In this document: piece after piece, positions 47,919 through 61,196 of the stretch
Layout of the letters: each line of letters opens with the position of its first letter
Numbering within the stretch: the stretch's first letter is position 1
Assembly (NCBI RefSeq): GCF_910589235.1
Contig: NC_060960.1
Coordinates: 2,831,839 to 2,895,838 of the forward strand
Length of the DNA stretch: 64,000 nt
Origin: Vespa crabro
Taxonomy: Eukaryota; Arthropoda; Insecta; Hymenoptera; Vespidae
Reading direction: 5' to 3'
Made by a program: the position numbers and the translations under genes
The notes under the pieces: generated by a model
Database searches by the model: none
Seen by the model: the letters and a program-made list of their open reading frames with translations, nothing else
Told to the model about the DNA's origin: nothing

Positions 47919-47958
<40 letters not shown>

Positions 47959-47967
47959 TTAATTATT
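47910..47967. repeat. 58-bp hairpin around a (TA)n core
   Basis: TAATTAAAGTGATATAT on the left faces ATATCACTTAATTAT on the right, with one bulged A. A TA repeat forms the middle, so the stem is continuous. Confidence 0.85.
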
Positions 47968-48425
47968 TTTAATACAGGTATGATATTTTTTACAATATTA
48001 TATATTGTTTAATAATTCTAAAATAGATTCAATAATTGGAGTTATTGTAATCTAGTACAATGTTTAGCACAATTATAATTTTCTGAAAATTTATAATATC
48101 GTTGTACTATTCATTTCATAGATATTATTATTTGTTTAGTGTTACGCCATTATTATTAATACAAAAGTTTATTAGTACAAAATATTATATTACAATATTA
48201 TTTTTAACACAAATGTCTTTATTCATATGTTTGCAATTTCTCAAAAACTCCTATTATTTTTGTCCAATTCAATTGAAATTTTGTATAATAGCTTTTTACG
48301 ATCCGACGAAAAATGTAGTCTATTTCAATTGCAGAGACATTAGTTATAAAACAATGAACAAGGCTTTAAATGAATGAAAGAAAGAAAGGTCAGCGGAAAA
48401 TAAACGTAAAGTACAGAACGAGAGC

Positions 48426-48429
<4 letters not shown>
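47968..48429. other. Non-coding AT-rich stretch
   Basis: Nothing recognised. Confidence 0.5.

Positions 48430-48489
<60 letters not shown>
48430..48489. repeat. (GA)30 microsatellite
   Basis: Pure GA repeat of 60 bp. Confidence 0.98.
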
Positions 48490-48492
<3 letters not shown>

Positions 48493-49476
48493 TGTAAAAG
48501 TGATTACACTAAAAATGCATTAATTAAGTGATTTGTGATTTATATTCTTTGTTTTGTGTTTACAATCGGCGTGATGCTTTTTTTACGGTCCAGAAATCTG
48601 TCTGCGGAAAAAATTTTATTTCATTAATTCCAAATTTTTTTGATCTTTTCGAAATCATCAAAATACTAATGGTATTTTAAGCACATTTTTTCACTTTTCC
48701 TAACGATCGATGATAGAGCCTGGCCAATGGAAAAATCTAGATCTTACTGTCAATCGAATCGTAAAACGTATGATCTGAAACAATGCGAAGTCCATATATT
48801 ACGTTGAAATAAAAGAAAAAAAGAAAAGTAAAAGTACAAAAATGTTTTCCTTCTTTAATGATAATACTTGACGATGAAATATAATAGAAAAAAGGAGACT
48901 ATATTTTCCTTATTAGACAATACTGAGTAATTTACGAGCACATCACTTCACTTATAAAGAATACTATTGTCTGTTAAGTTATACTATAGTGCTTTTAATA
49001 CCATTTCACCAATAGAAATCAATTACAAATATCTGTATCTATTGAATCGATAATGAACGCTCTTAGCGTACCGCATCCGAACAAATAAATACGATACCAT
49101 ATGCGAAGAAGTTGCACAGTTGGTTGGTATCAGCTATAAAAGTATTTCAAAATGGAAACTTTTATATTCTAAGTCACCTTGGAAAGTTTTGACGTACAAA
49201 AACCGATAATAACGACGTTTATTAAGTCGGAACGAGAGAGACACATTCTATTTCCTTTTTTTAAGTTTTAATATTTATTTTTTCGTTCAAGTATCATCCA
49301 TCGTTTAATTATTAGAGTTAAAAGAGAGAGAGAGAGAGAAAGAAAGAAAGAGAGAGGTAAGCATATAAAGGCAGATATTCAATATTTAATGATATCAAAG
49401 AACAGCCGATTAAATGATGTTTAAACACTAGGTCTTTAATGTAATACTGAAAATCCAGCATTTCTCTCCTTTTCTC
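48490..49476. other. Non-coding stretch
   Basis: A short GA tract lies at 49324-49357. No gene is recognised. Confidence 0.5.
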
Positions 49477-49535
49477 TCGATATAAAATGCAATCGGAAAA
49501 AAGCATCTTCCTTATTCGTTCGTCTGTCTCTATAC

Positions 49536-49589
<54 letters not shown>

Positions 49590-49951
49590 AATCAATAAAG
49601 AAATCAATATCTTTTGGATAAACGTCAAAAGCAAACATGATTATTAAAACGAACAATTCTTTGCCATCTTATTATTTATTTGCATTATTCTTTGTTTTAA
49701 GCTTACTTTGGGTGCAATGATATAATATAATTAGATCGTTGATAATAAATAATAAAATTGCGAAAGAAATGAAGGAAGAACGTTTTCACTTAGCAATCTT
49801 CTTTTTTTCGTTTTTTTTTTCCTTTTTCCTTTTTAATCGACTTATTCACGGAGATAGAAAGGAGAGAGAGAGAGATCGTATTCTTATACGTGCGATAGAG
49901 ACAGATGAACGAATAAGGAAGACGCTTTTTTCCGATTGAATTTTATATCGA
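49477..49951. repeat. Inverted duplication, arms about 65-90 bp, spacer about 280 bp
   Basis: The left arm starts at 49477 (TCGATATAAAATGCAATCGG) and reaches TACGATCTCTC before the CT tract (49538-49585). The reverse complement of the right arm (about 49862-49951) reads TCGATATAAAATTCAATCGG and continues with the same AAAAAAGC.TCTTCCTTATTCG, then CTGTCTCTAT. After that it has about 16 extra bases and rejoins at TACGATCTCTC. I count only three substitutions before the indel. Both arms encode ETDERIRK.LFSD on the outward strand, which is a by-product of the duplication. Confidence 0.92.
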
Positions 49952-50073
49952 TAAGGGAGCGAATGTATGTTTTATCGATCGCTATCGAAGTTCCTTGTGT
50001 TGTAATTAAGTTGTTAGAACTAAGTGTGTCAAAAACAACCATCCTTTTGCCTTCGGCTTTCTTATTATCTTTG

Positions 50074-50074
<1 letters not shown>

Positions 50075-50121
<47 letters not shown>
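50075..50121. repeat. (CT)n tract
   Basis: CT repeat with one ATC break. Confidence 0.95.
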
Positions 50122-50122
<1 letters not shown>

Positions 50123-51534
50123 TTCATTCTATGTTTTGTTTCATTTTCTTTTTTGCGACCTACCAAGTCGATTTTTATCTTCTTCGAAATATTATTTTCT
50201 CTTTCTGCTTTTTTCTTCTTTTTCTTTTTCTTTATTTCTTTTTTTTTTGCACTTCGAAAAATCAGATCGTTCGGTAAAAGAGTCAGGTTTGAAAAATATA
50301 GGATTCTTTCGAAAAAGAGTTTGGATTGCGAGATCGAAAAACTCACGTTTGTAATAACCCGAGAAAATAAGTTTACCAATATTGTTACACCAAAGTTTTC
50401 TTGACTTCGCGAAATGGATAGAATTCATGATGAAGTCTTTTGAAATATTATCTTTAAAACTTATCGTTTTGCTATTTGACATCGAAATTATTCCATTTAT
50501 TAAAATATTTATGGAAAATATTTTCAATCGAGGATAGAAGTTTAAATAGAAATGGTGGATTAGGTTTGTTCTTATCTTAATATGTAAAATCCGATCGATC
50601 AGAAAATTAATAAATCGCAGTGAAAGCATTTACATGATAGCGTACTTGTATGCATATATTAAATTTTCATTTATTAAATGCATTTAATAAACTTACATCG
50701 TTGAAGTTGAAAACTATGTTTTAATTCATGTTTTAATTAAAAATTTATTGAACTTCCATTATTTTCGTCGGTATTATTACATGATTGTGTTAATATATAA
50801 ATTCGTATTGATAAAACATTGATTTAAATAAAAACCAAATAATAACTGATCATCGAATTCCAGCTTTTTAATTAAAAAACTTAATATTCATCTTGATATT
50901 AATTAGAAAAAGGAAATCATTCTTTATTGGTTAAAGGTACCTCTTAATATTCGTCGGTAAGATGAGCACATGAAAATCTATTCGAATTATTGAAATTTCA
51001 TCTCATCTTTTTTTATATCCAAGTTCGTCCAATATTCGTCCATGTCTTCTTACGCCATGGTATTTTAATCATTACGATTAACAGAAACTTTGCAATGGAT
51101 AATGAACCATAACAAAAAGGAAAATAAAATGGTAAAGATATCGCTTTTAAAAGATATCTAATATAAAAATATCTGATATATCATTACAATGATGTTAATT
51201 GCTCATATAATTTCTAATAAATTAATTATAAAATTAAGAAATTCGATCAAAAGATATAATAAATACAAAATACGACGTGAAGAATTGAAATTATTACTTG
51301 GAAAAAGTATAAGAGGGGAATAGAACAACACAGAAAGAAAAATTTAAGAAAAAGATGTAATAATTTTAAGAAAAATCAAGATAGACAAATTGTAAACAAT
51401 TAAATTAACAATCGTAGGAGAAGATAGTGAAAGGCAATTGAAGTAACGAAGACATATAATCTCTAAGTATATGAAACAAGCAATTCACAGAACTTGCTAA
51501 AAAGTAAAATACTCCTAGCAGATGTCGTAGAAAA
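50122..51534. other. Non-coding region
   Basis: T/C tract at 50200-50250, then uniformly AT-rich. No gene is recognised. Confidence 0.5.
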
Positions 51535-51547
51535 AGAGAGAGACAGA

Positions 51548-51591
<44 letters not shown>

Positions 51592-51614
51592 AATAATGAG
51601 AGAAGAAGAGAAAG

Positions 51615-51665
<51 letters not shown>

Positions 51666-51706
51666 TAATGAGAGAAAAAGAGAATGTAAGAGAGAGAGAG
51701 AGACAA
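51535..51706. repeat. Compound (GA)n block
   Basis: Three GA tracts are separated by 'aatgaaagagag' and 'ataatgagagaa' units. The longest pure part is about 42 bp. Confidence 0.96.
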
Positions 51707-51886
51707 ACAGAATTGTTCGTTACTTTTACGCTTTAAGTCGAATAGAAGGAGCATGGTAAAAAGGTAATGAACTTCTTGCTTCTGCGCGATACTCTTGGGA
51801 ACGTCGAGGTCGGTGTATAGTCCTATCTTAACTCTCGAAGAAGAATTACTTCTCGTTTATTATTCTAATTCCATTCTTCTTCATTT

Positions 51887-51900
51887 CTCTCTTTCTCTCC

Positions 51901-51942
<42 letters not shown>

Positions 51943-51957
51943 GTCCCTCTCTTTCTC
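51887..51957. repeat. (CT)n tract
   Basis: CT repeat about 180 bp after the GA block, in the opposite sense. Confidence 0.95.
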
Positions 51958-52955
51958 TTTTTCTATTTTGATCCATTTGCCTTATTTGAGAACCAGTGAT
52001 AAAGACAAAAGATACGACAACGAGAGTTGCATTAATGAATTGTTAAAAATTTTTGATCCGAATAATCTCATCGAATAAATAATGAAAATTTCACTATCAT
52101 TAACAACAAAATGATAGAATAGTTCAGTAGAATAAAAGAAATATAAAGATCGATATTAATCCTAAAGTACTCGAGGTCAAGTCCAACGAGACATGTGAAT
52201 GTGTATTACGATGTAACTCTTTTCAAACGATGTATGTGATGTATGTCAATGAATCTTTAATATATTGAGAATGATAGAAGTTTTAGATATAATTATAAAG
52301 AATATATATATATATATATATATATGTATAGTTATCGATATAGTTATAGAATATATAATTAGAATAATAAAATGTAGTTATAATAAGAGAGAAAGAGAAA
52401 GTTTTAATAATAAATTATAATAATACAATAATACCTAAGTATTAGACATTAATTATCAATGTGATCTGTAAAAAGGAAACTTCTAATTCGTACTTCAATG
52501 ATAAAATCATATATAAAACGAGTTAGAATTTTTGGGGGGAAAAATTTCTATGGTACTGAATGATTACGAGACAAGAAAAACGAACGATTTCAGGTATAAT
52601 TCTCAATTTAATTCAATTCAATGTGGAAAAAAGAAACGTTAACTTATTGAAAGGATTTTTCGATGAGATTTTACTTTTTTTATCAAACATACATACATAC
52701 ATCTACGTACTCACGTACGTACGTACATATGTACACACGTACAATAAGTAAGTATTATTTTATTTGATAAAAAAAGAGCATTCGGATGAAAGATAAAGAG
52801 AGGGTCGTTATTTTAATGAATAAAATTTTCGAAGTTGATACAGTTCGAACGGACTTCGATCTCAAAGACGTTTATTGAAGAGCGAAAAATATCGGATAAT
52901 TCGAGTAAAAGGAAGAGAAACGCATTGCAAAACGATTCGCTTGGATCAACGAGAG
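51958..52955. other. Non-coding stretch
   Basis: A TA tract at 52304-52325 and CATA/CGTA units at about 52688-52742. No gene is recognised. Confidence 0.5.
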
Positions 52956-53050
52956 AGCAAGAGAGAGAAGAGAAAGAAAGGAGAGAAAGAAAAGAGAAAG
53001 AAGAGAAAAAGAGAGAGAGAGAAGAAAAAGAAAAGAGAAAGAAGAGAGAG
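52956..53050. repeat. GA/GAAA-rich purine block
   Basis: Imperfect GA and AGAAA units, about 95 bp. Confidence 0.93.
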
Positions 53051-53203
53051 AGATACTGAGCTATATCCCGTAGAGAAGATTCATGTTTCGCATGTACGGG
53101 ATGAAGTTTTCAACTAACTCTGTAGCATTTCTGTGAAGTAGCACGCTTCAAGTTATTCTCACTTATTTCATGGGATCATTTTCAGAATGATACGAGTCTT
53201 TCT

Positions 53204-53206
<3 letters not shown>

Positions 53207-53245
<39 letters not shown>
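53207..53245. repeat. (CT)19 microsatellite
   Basis: CT repeat about 160 bp after the purine block. Confidence 0.96.
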
Positions 53246-53256
<11 letters not shown>

Positions 53257-54534
53257 TTTTCTTTTACCCCTATAGCTTACTACAAAGATTCCCTGCGAAC
53301 GTTAAAATCATGTATAATTATTTTCATGACTTCGATAGTACTTTAAATTGCCTCAAATTCCTAATCTCAAGTCGATATTATATAATAAATCAATGATTTT
53401 GAAAATTGGTCATATTGTATATTTAGAAAAATGTGTTATATACATATTGTTATAACGTAAATCGATTCAGTGATAAATTATAATTTGATTTTGAATTTAC
53501 AATTTAATCAGCTTTATAATTACTGATGTTTATAATTATATTAGTAATGGTATTGTTAAATTTAAACTATATTACAAAAAATATGTTTAGAGATTGCGTG
53601 CGTTTAACGATATAAAATTTACAGAAGGATCGATCTAATAATAAAAATAAGTTATCATAAATGGCTATATAAAATAAAGTTTATTATAGTATACATAGTC
53701 GTAGAAATATAACAAATAATGCGTTGATTAAGCAAATTATAAATATTATCATATAAAAATATTCTTCTTCGTTCATAAAGTTATAAATTTGAAATTGGAC
53801 ATCTCTTATATTTTACTGATATATTTATCATCATACTTATTAGAATTGGTATTATATCTACATTTACAATTAGAAGGAAAACTATTTTCACGTAATATAT
53901 TATCTATTGAAAAACATCGCAAATTATCACGTTAATTTCAAAGAATAAAAATGAAGAAAAAATAAAAAAAATAAATGAATAATAGAAATTTTTTAATGAT
54001 AAATTAATTATTATATAAATATTATTCTGATAGAAAAATCAGCTCGATTTTAAATTAGATTTATCACTTTGATTACAATGGCAATGCATAATCGAAAACA
54101 TCTTTTCAATATAACGAGATCTCGTTTGTTATGTCGAAGAAGAGATACTCGTCTTTAATAACGATCGAAGTATTACCTCACGTTAGAGAATAGCATTCTT
54201 CTTCTTTCATCTAACAAAAGCGACATACGGTGTAAATATACGCATACATACTTACATAGATATATACATGATGCGCCGTTAGTCGTATCTAACATACGCA
54301 TAAAGAGACACGTACTACATAGTTCGTCTTACACGCTATACTTCTCTATTATTTCAATTTCCTCGCATTCTCAAGTATGATCGAATCGCATTTACTATGA
54401 TCATACAGTTCCTTCAACTATAAATATCAAAAGTTTATCGATTAATTCGTTCGTTTCGATAAGAAAAAAAAAATTTTTTTTCTTATCACTTTCTATTATA
54501 TATTTTCTATCATAGTTTTTCTATCATATATATG

Positions 54535-54535
<1 letters not shown>
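53246..54535. other. Non-coding AT-rich stretch
   Basis: A 30-bp near-palindrome (GATAAG, A10, T8, CTTATC) lies at 54458-54487. No gene is recognised. Confidence 0.55.

Positions 54536-54618
<83 letters not shown>
54536..54618. repeat. (TA)n compound microsatellite
   Basis: Two TA tracts separated by TTCTATATG. Confidence 0.97.
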
Positions 54619-54623
<5 letters not shown>

Positions 54624-57131
54624 TATTGATGATTATATATAATTTCCTTTTTTTTCTACTAAATATATCGAAATATCTTTTCATATTTTATATGTTCATT
54701 TATAAAGAAAATTTATTGGAATGTATAATATTTTCATTTCCTTTCAATTCATGTACGTTTCTCTTATATTTCAAAAATAAGATATTATTCAGACAGATAA
54801 AAAATATCGATCTAATCAAATAAGTATCGATTCGTTCAAGATGTTATCCGTTAAATATATCAAGGTGATCGAAACGAACAGCATATTAATCAATATACTT
54901 ATTCTCCAACAGAAGATTTATATTATTCTCCGATAAAACCAAATTCACTATCTACATCAGATATTAACGATCCTTTACAGTTCGTAATTTGGAATAATCC
55001 TTCGAAGAAATGTGAAACAATGAAAATTAAAATAATTTAGATGAGAATAACAAGGATATAAAAAATAATAGTTAGGTTCTAAGAAAAAGATAAAAAAAAA
55101 GGATTGACGAATGGTAAATACGAATATAAATAAACACGTACGTACATACGCGTACACGCTCTCGTCATACTTATAACTTTCTTTTTTTTTTTTAATACAC
55201 ATTTTCTCTTGTTACTATGTCGATCAAAGATAACAACGAAGCAAACTGCTACTATTAAGTAGCAGCTACGAAGTAAACTGCTACAATATATATGTATACA
55301 ATTTCAATCGAAAGTTCGAATATACGGCTACATAATTACATGGCAATTATTACGAGCAACTTGCTATTAACTTTAGTAATAAAAAAATTTTCTTCTAACA
55401 AAAAAAAGTCTATATTTTTATCTTAAAGGAGTCGCTTCAAGACGCTTCTGTCGAGTCCTTTCTCTCCCCATTTTTCTTGGCCACCCACGACGATAGGAAT
55501 AATTCATCGATTTCCATCGCCAATAATTCTTTCTCTAGACATTTTTTATTTACCGCCTTCCCCTTCACCCCTTTTTCTTTCCTTTCTTCTTCCAAGCTGT
55601 CCGACTTAAAATTCTAAAATAACTTCTATAATTGCGTAATGGATGAAATTAATTATGTATACGCGGGTACTCGACATACGTTAAGGGTTGGAGAGTGACT
55701 CGAACGGGTGAACGTTTTCTTGCCGTGGAAAGTGATAATCTTATCGATCGACTCGTTTCATTTACGATAAGAGTGCTAGTCTGACCACATACGTACTTTA
55801 CTACTTACATTACTTCTACTTTGAGTTCGAACGTTATCGGTTTCTTTGTTCATTGAACCATTAAATATTTTCGGGAATATATTCTTGTTTATTGAGACAA
55901 ATTCTTATAGAGATTCTCTATATACGATCGTTTATCTCATTTCAATTTAATTTTTGTGTTTATGAACGCTTTACAAATTTGATCAGCTTTATTTGTTGAC
56001 CTCTGACTATGTCAAGGAACTTTGGTATCCATCGATCGAGTCAAATTATGAAGAAAGCTATTTATTCTCAATGATCTGAAATTGAATAAATTTAATTAAA
56101 AGATATCTTTGGTCAATTAATTTTCTCGCCATTGTTCGATATATTTCTCTTAACAATATTTTTCTCAATATCGGCTGCACCAAAGAAATCTGAAAAAGCC
56201 ATTTTAATCATAATAAGCGATTCGAAAGTATTCCGCAAAATAATTGTAAGCCTTGATATTAAACTACGCCTTGATAATATTAATAATTATATAATGTTAG
56301 AGTTGCATAATGTTAGGTTAGTAATAATTTTTTTTCAAAATAAATATCACAAAATTATAGGATCCATACTGCGTTTAAATAATTTCTTCTTGTTTAGGTT
56401 ATTTCCGCAAATTTCTATATAGCTTGGCTCATTGGAAGTTACGTTTACTTAGAGCTGCGAATATAGGATATGTAAATTTAACTTCGGCTAACCAAATAAT
56501 AAATAAATAATATACGATATATCATCATAATATTATCACAATATGTTTCTAATATCTGTCTAGTGAATAGATACACGACACATACATAGCTTGGTTTGTG
56601 CATATCTTGTGCACAATTATATTATACTATAACTCGTGTACGATTATAATTATTATTTAATATTTAAAAGTAAATAGATACATGTGTAAGCTTATGTATT
56701 AGAAAATTCTAACGGATGTAGTTACATACATACATACTCGGTTCCAATCGACCTACTTGATACGCTGCCTCGACAGAACTGAGCTTCCTTTTATCATAGT
56801 ATCACGTACATTATCGTGAACAGTTTTAACCCAAGAGCAAAACAAATTTGCCCTTTACTACATACATATATGTATAACATGTAGAAACGAATGAGAGAAT
56901 GGATAGTGAAGTGCAAAATAGAATGAGGAAAAAAGGGATGTTAGCAAAGCGAAACAAATAAATGATAAGCGTTACAGGTGTCGACGAATGTCGACAAGTT
57001 CGATTCTTGAAGATTATGTTTTTATTTTTATTTGTAGATTTTACCTTCTTTGCTTTTTCTTTTTTTAATTAAAACAATTTAATATGAATTTCTTGGACAT
57101 ATTCCATCGTACATATAAAAATGTATGTGTG
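54619..57131. other. Long non-coding region
   Basis: ACGAAGCAAACTGCTAC at 55236 and ACGAAGTAAACTGCTAC at 55268 form a 32-bp direct repeat, and a small CTGCTACTA/TAGTAGCAG-type hairpin lies between. The part at 55430-55860 is more GC-balanced. No gene is recognised. Confidence 0.5.
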
Positions 57132-57156
57132 TGTATATATATATATATATATACAT
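57132..57156. repeat. (TA)n short tract
   Basis: TA repeat that continues GTGTG. Confidence 0.9.
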
Positions 57157-57206
57157 ATATACATTCTACATAGTCTATAACTCTATAAACTAACTAACCT
57201 TAAAAG

Positions 57207-57208
<2 letters not shown>

Positions 57209-57305
<97 letters not shown>
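57209..57305. repeat. (TA)27 joined to (GA)n
   Basis: A TA tract runs directly into a GA tract through a GATA step. Confidence 0.97.
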
Positions 57306-58126
57306 TAAACTATATAGAATATTATTTGTATATATAAAAATATAACTACAGGCTATGTAATACAATATACTATATATTATATAGACTCTTTAAACAGTGT
57401 CTTATATATAATTATTCATGAATATTTTCGAATTAATCACGACGTATCTTTTTAACATGAAATGTCCTTAAAATGAATAAAATTAGTATTAAAATTGCGT
57501 TAATATTTTTTTCGCGCGAGCGATAAGGGAATAGTTAAGGGATGAAAGAAGTAAGAGAAATGAAAGACGTAACTACTCGCAAAAGATTATCGCGTATACT
57601 ATTCGCGGAGAAAATAACTGACTAAAACTTTTCAAAAACGTTTCAAGTTCCCTCGACGGTTAATTAAAGTTCCTCGGTATTTACCAGTTACTTGATACAG
57701 AAGTCTCAAGACTCTGAGTTGGTTTGAGGTGGGAGAGACCAAGAAGTCACGAGGAAACTGTTACCGCTTGGCAATAAGATACGAGGGAAGGTATTTTAAA
57801 GCACGCGAATATACCACGATCCAGAGTTAGATCTTTTTTACACTTATTTCGTCCATTGTCTTACTTCTTCGAACAAAACTTAATGCCTTTTTTGTCTATT
57901 ATGAAGGAATATGGAAATGAATTTTCATATTTTAATTGAAAAAAAAAATTCAAATGTAAAATGAAGAATTGATTTAAAACTATTATTGTATCTATCTGTT
58001 TCTTTAATCATTTTTATTTATTTATTTATTTTCTTTTTTTACCGTTGTCTCCAATATTTTTTTTTAGTTTTAATTTATCTATTATCACTTCCAAACACTT
58101 CATAATTTATAGATAAATTATTATCC
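57306..58126. other. Non-coding stretch
   Basis: Positions 57515-57835 are more GC-balanced. Nothing recognised. Confidence 0.5.

Positions 58127-58202
<76 letters not shown>
58127..58202. repeat. (CT)n joined to (TA)22
   Basis: A CT tract runs directly into a TA tract, in mirror arrangement to the TA-GA junction at 57209-57305. Confidence 0.97.
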
Positions 58203-58204
<2 letters not shown>

Positions 58205-58439
58205 TGTGAACAAGACAAAAAAGGACGTTTACTTTTAAACTCTACAAAAGAATACTTCAAAATTATATAACATCGATCATTATTCTTTCGTTCGATATAA
58301 TACTATCATATACCGATCTTCCCATCGTTGTAGTAGTAATATCACATAGAAAAGAAGTAAGAAGAAAAAGAAGGGAGAAGAAAAAAAAGAAGAAAAAAAA
58401 ATATATAAAAGGTAGAAGTAGAAAAAGAAGATCGAAGCA

Positions 58440-58880
58440 ATCCATTGAGCTTTCTATCGTGAAACGTAGAGTATCCAACTTGATCGACATTGAAGGAGGC
58501 GAGAATGGGGAAAAGAAAGCCGACTGGTTGGATAGGAAGCTAGCAGGAAGAGGTAGGTAGAGAGTTAGGGGGTTACTGTGAAGGGTGAAGAAACCTAGTA
58601 TAAGTGTGCCCTGTAAGAGGCATTTTAAGGCCCTCGTCACTCGTACCAACTAGGACTAGAACGAACGTGGCAGATAATTACTCCCTCTTAAGCCATGGGT
58701 GCCCTGAGCACTGACTGTGAAGGTGCTGGAGATGGTAGAAGAGACGTGGTGGAGGAGAAGACGAAGAGGAGAGTGGAAGTTGGAGGGTCGCTAGTAGAAG
58801 CGAAAGAGACTACGAGTTTGGAGCTTATCGATCGGAGCCGTCACGCGTTCGCGAGAATAACTCGATGCTGGATTTAAAAA
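58440..58880. promoter_or_regulatory. GC-balanced island, candidate promoter or leader-exon region
   Basis: About 440 bp stand out from the AT-rich flanks by even composition, purine-rich G-containing sequence and several CpGs. It lies about 3 kb before the signal-peptide exon at 61939. A plus-strand ATG in good context (58695, GCCATGGG) opens 60 codons, but the encoded peptide has no recognisable motif. No TATA box or clear initiator is seen. A role as transcription start region of the downstream gene is inference. Confidence 0.2.
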
Positions 58881-59934
58881 TAGAGAGAGGGGAGAGGGAA
58901 ATCGAGTGTCGTTTTTTAACGTATTTAACCTGACTATCTCTAGCTAACTCATTCCTATCCATCCGCCATTTCAACTCTCAGCCAGCATTTTTCTTTCTTT
59001 ATTTTTTTGCTTTTCTATGTTTTTTCTTCTTTTTTTTTCTTTTTATTGCTTTTTTCTTTTTTTTCTTTTTTTTCTTTTTTTTCTTTTTTCTTTTTTTCTT
59101 TTTTCTTTTTTTTTTCGTTCGCTTTTCCAACGCCACCATCATCATCTCGCCGATCGCCTTCGATTTATTTCCTTAGACGTACGATAAAGTCTTTAAGGTT
59201 GTAGCTCTCTTTCAGCTTTTTGGAGAAGGAGGCCACGAAAGAGATCGCTGGATTATGAACTACCTGTCAACTTTGACGTGCTATCTTTAAAGTTTCTTTT
59301 GTTATTCATCAAATCTCACGATAAACTCCCTTCGGTTATAGTTGTTATATAATGTTTCTTATTAAAGACATTTTTAAGTACGTATTCTACTTATCAGAAT
59401 GTTGATCTTAGTATTAAAATATTTTTAATACTAAATAAATATTTTTAAGTATTAAGTAATATCGTTAAAAGAGTCAAATGTTTTATTATCGTATTAGTAA
59501 TTTTTTTTATCTATCGCTTAATACTATATATCGTGTAATACTATATATCGTTTTAATACTAATTTAAAATAATAATATTATTTAACATCATTTTGTTAAT
59601 AATATGTAATGTATAGTAAATTTCAAAAGTTTATTCTATGATCTTTGTCATGATCCGTCGGAACAGATCTGACAAGATTATCGGAAACTATCGGAGATCG
59701 TTCGACGACACGAAAACGAATTTTGTACTTCATCGATACAGATGTCTTTTACTAGTCTAGAGTATGTCAACGAATCGAAGATAACGATAAAAGAATTGAG
59801 TATGGATAATGGAAATCCTTTTATTGCTTTCTTTTTCATAGTCAACTCGGACTTTTGCTCTGTACAAAATTGCAGAGCTAACAATTTCCACTTTAAATCC
59901 CAATGACATGTCTTTATAAGAGTGTATGTTAGTG

Positions 59935-59970
<36 letters not shown>

Positions 59971-60067
59971 TCTGTCTGTGTGTGTGTGCGTATGTGCTTG
60001 TTTGTCTGTTTTATTTTTGCTTGTAACTACGAAAGGATTACAGATGCATAACTATTTTGTTCGTTGG
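58881..60067. other. Non-coding stretch
   Basis: A T-rich tract with TTTTTTC units lies at about 58990-59118. TAATACTATATATCGT occurs twice, 17 bp apart, near 59519. CT (59939-59966) and GT (59972-59990) tracts follow. No gene is recognised. Confidence 0.55.
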
Positions 60068-60232
60068 TTAACACGTTCCGTGCCAAGCCATTTTTGCCTG
60101 ACTTGTCGTTCAGGCCATTTGATATTTTGACTAAAGAAAAAAATGACTGCGTGTACCACCGGTGGTACACGCGGCCTAAAGATCAAGTTTAACGTGTACC
60201 GCCGGTGGTACACATGGCACGGAACGTGTTAA
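60068..60232. mobile_element. 165-bp piggyBac-type MITE
   Basis: Perfect 18-bp terminal inverted repeats (TTAACACGTTCCGTGCCA at 60068-60085, its reverse complement at 60215-60232) include TTAA at both borders, the target site that piggyBac-superfamily elements use. Inside lie a perfect 24-bp palindrome at 60149-60172 (core GTGTACCACCGGTGGTACAC) and a second with one mismatch at 60194-60213. It has no coding capacity, so it would need a transposase in trans. The identity of the ends suggests it is fairly young. Confidence 0.88.
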
Positions 60233-61157
60233 CGATCACAGCCTCACTTTTGATTACTTATCCATTTACAACGCCATAATACATTCGCATATGTGTGTAG
60301 TGCTTCTACAATAAATATAGATTAGAACTGGGAGTCGATCGATAGAAACTTTTAATATGATAAATTGATAAAAAATTAGTAATTTAAAAGGAACGAATCG
60401 TAAAAAGTCATGATAAATGACGATTAACAATTATAAGTGGTAATAGTTAGTTCTTCAACGAATTCAAATAATTTATATTAGTTTCGTGTTTATATTCGGT
60501 AGGTATCTAAAAGTAAAAGACGTATTTGATAGTTGTGTAATTAAATAGTAATGTCACGAGGATTAGAAGAACTCGAATTGCCAATTGTTAATTGCTAATT
60601 ACTAATATTAATTATTGGTAATAGTAACTTTCCTAATGCTGATAAAAATGAATTATGAAAAAAGAAAAATGTCATATAAATCGCAATTAAAAACATTAAT
60701 AAATTAATTGACTTAGATCAAATCAAGGAAACTAAAAGGATATTTTGCATTTAATTTAATCAACTCTTCTTTTATTCCAATAAACATAATTCCTGAATCG
60801 TTATAAAACATCATGAAGCAGGTTGATATCACAAATTCGATATTCAAACGAGAAGAAACTATTTGAAAAGCAGGAAACCGCGATGTCACTTACACCTTTA
60901 TCGATTTTTCGATTTTTCGAACGACAATTGACAGATGCCTGAGTACCACCATCTTTTATCGTGATTACCGATCTACCAACTTTTCATCGTTTTATTCAGA
61001 AATTTCAGATACCTCCCTTTGATATCTTTTTCACGAGAGTCATTTATCATCTTTTTCATTTTCGAAAAATATAAAGATAAAATAATATTAAAGAGATAAT
61101 ATATTAAAATGATATGTATAATTACTACATATAGAAGTAAATAATTACATTTAATAA

Positions 61158-61196
<39 letters not shown>

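Noticed and set aside
58695..58877. 60-codon frame with a good Kozak context
   Set aside because: Composition follows the purine-rich DNA and no domain is visible. Kept only as part of a possible promoter or leader region.
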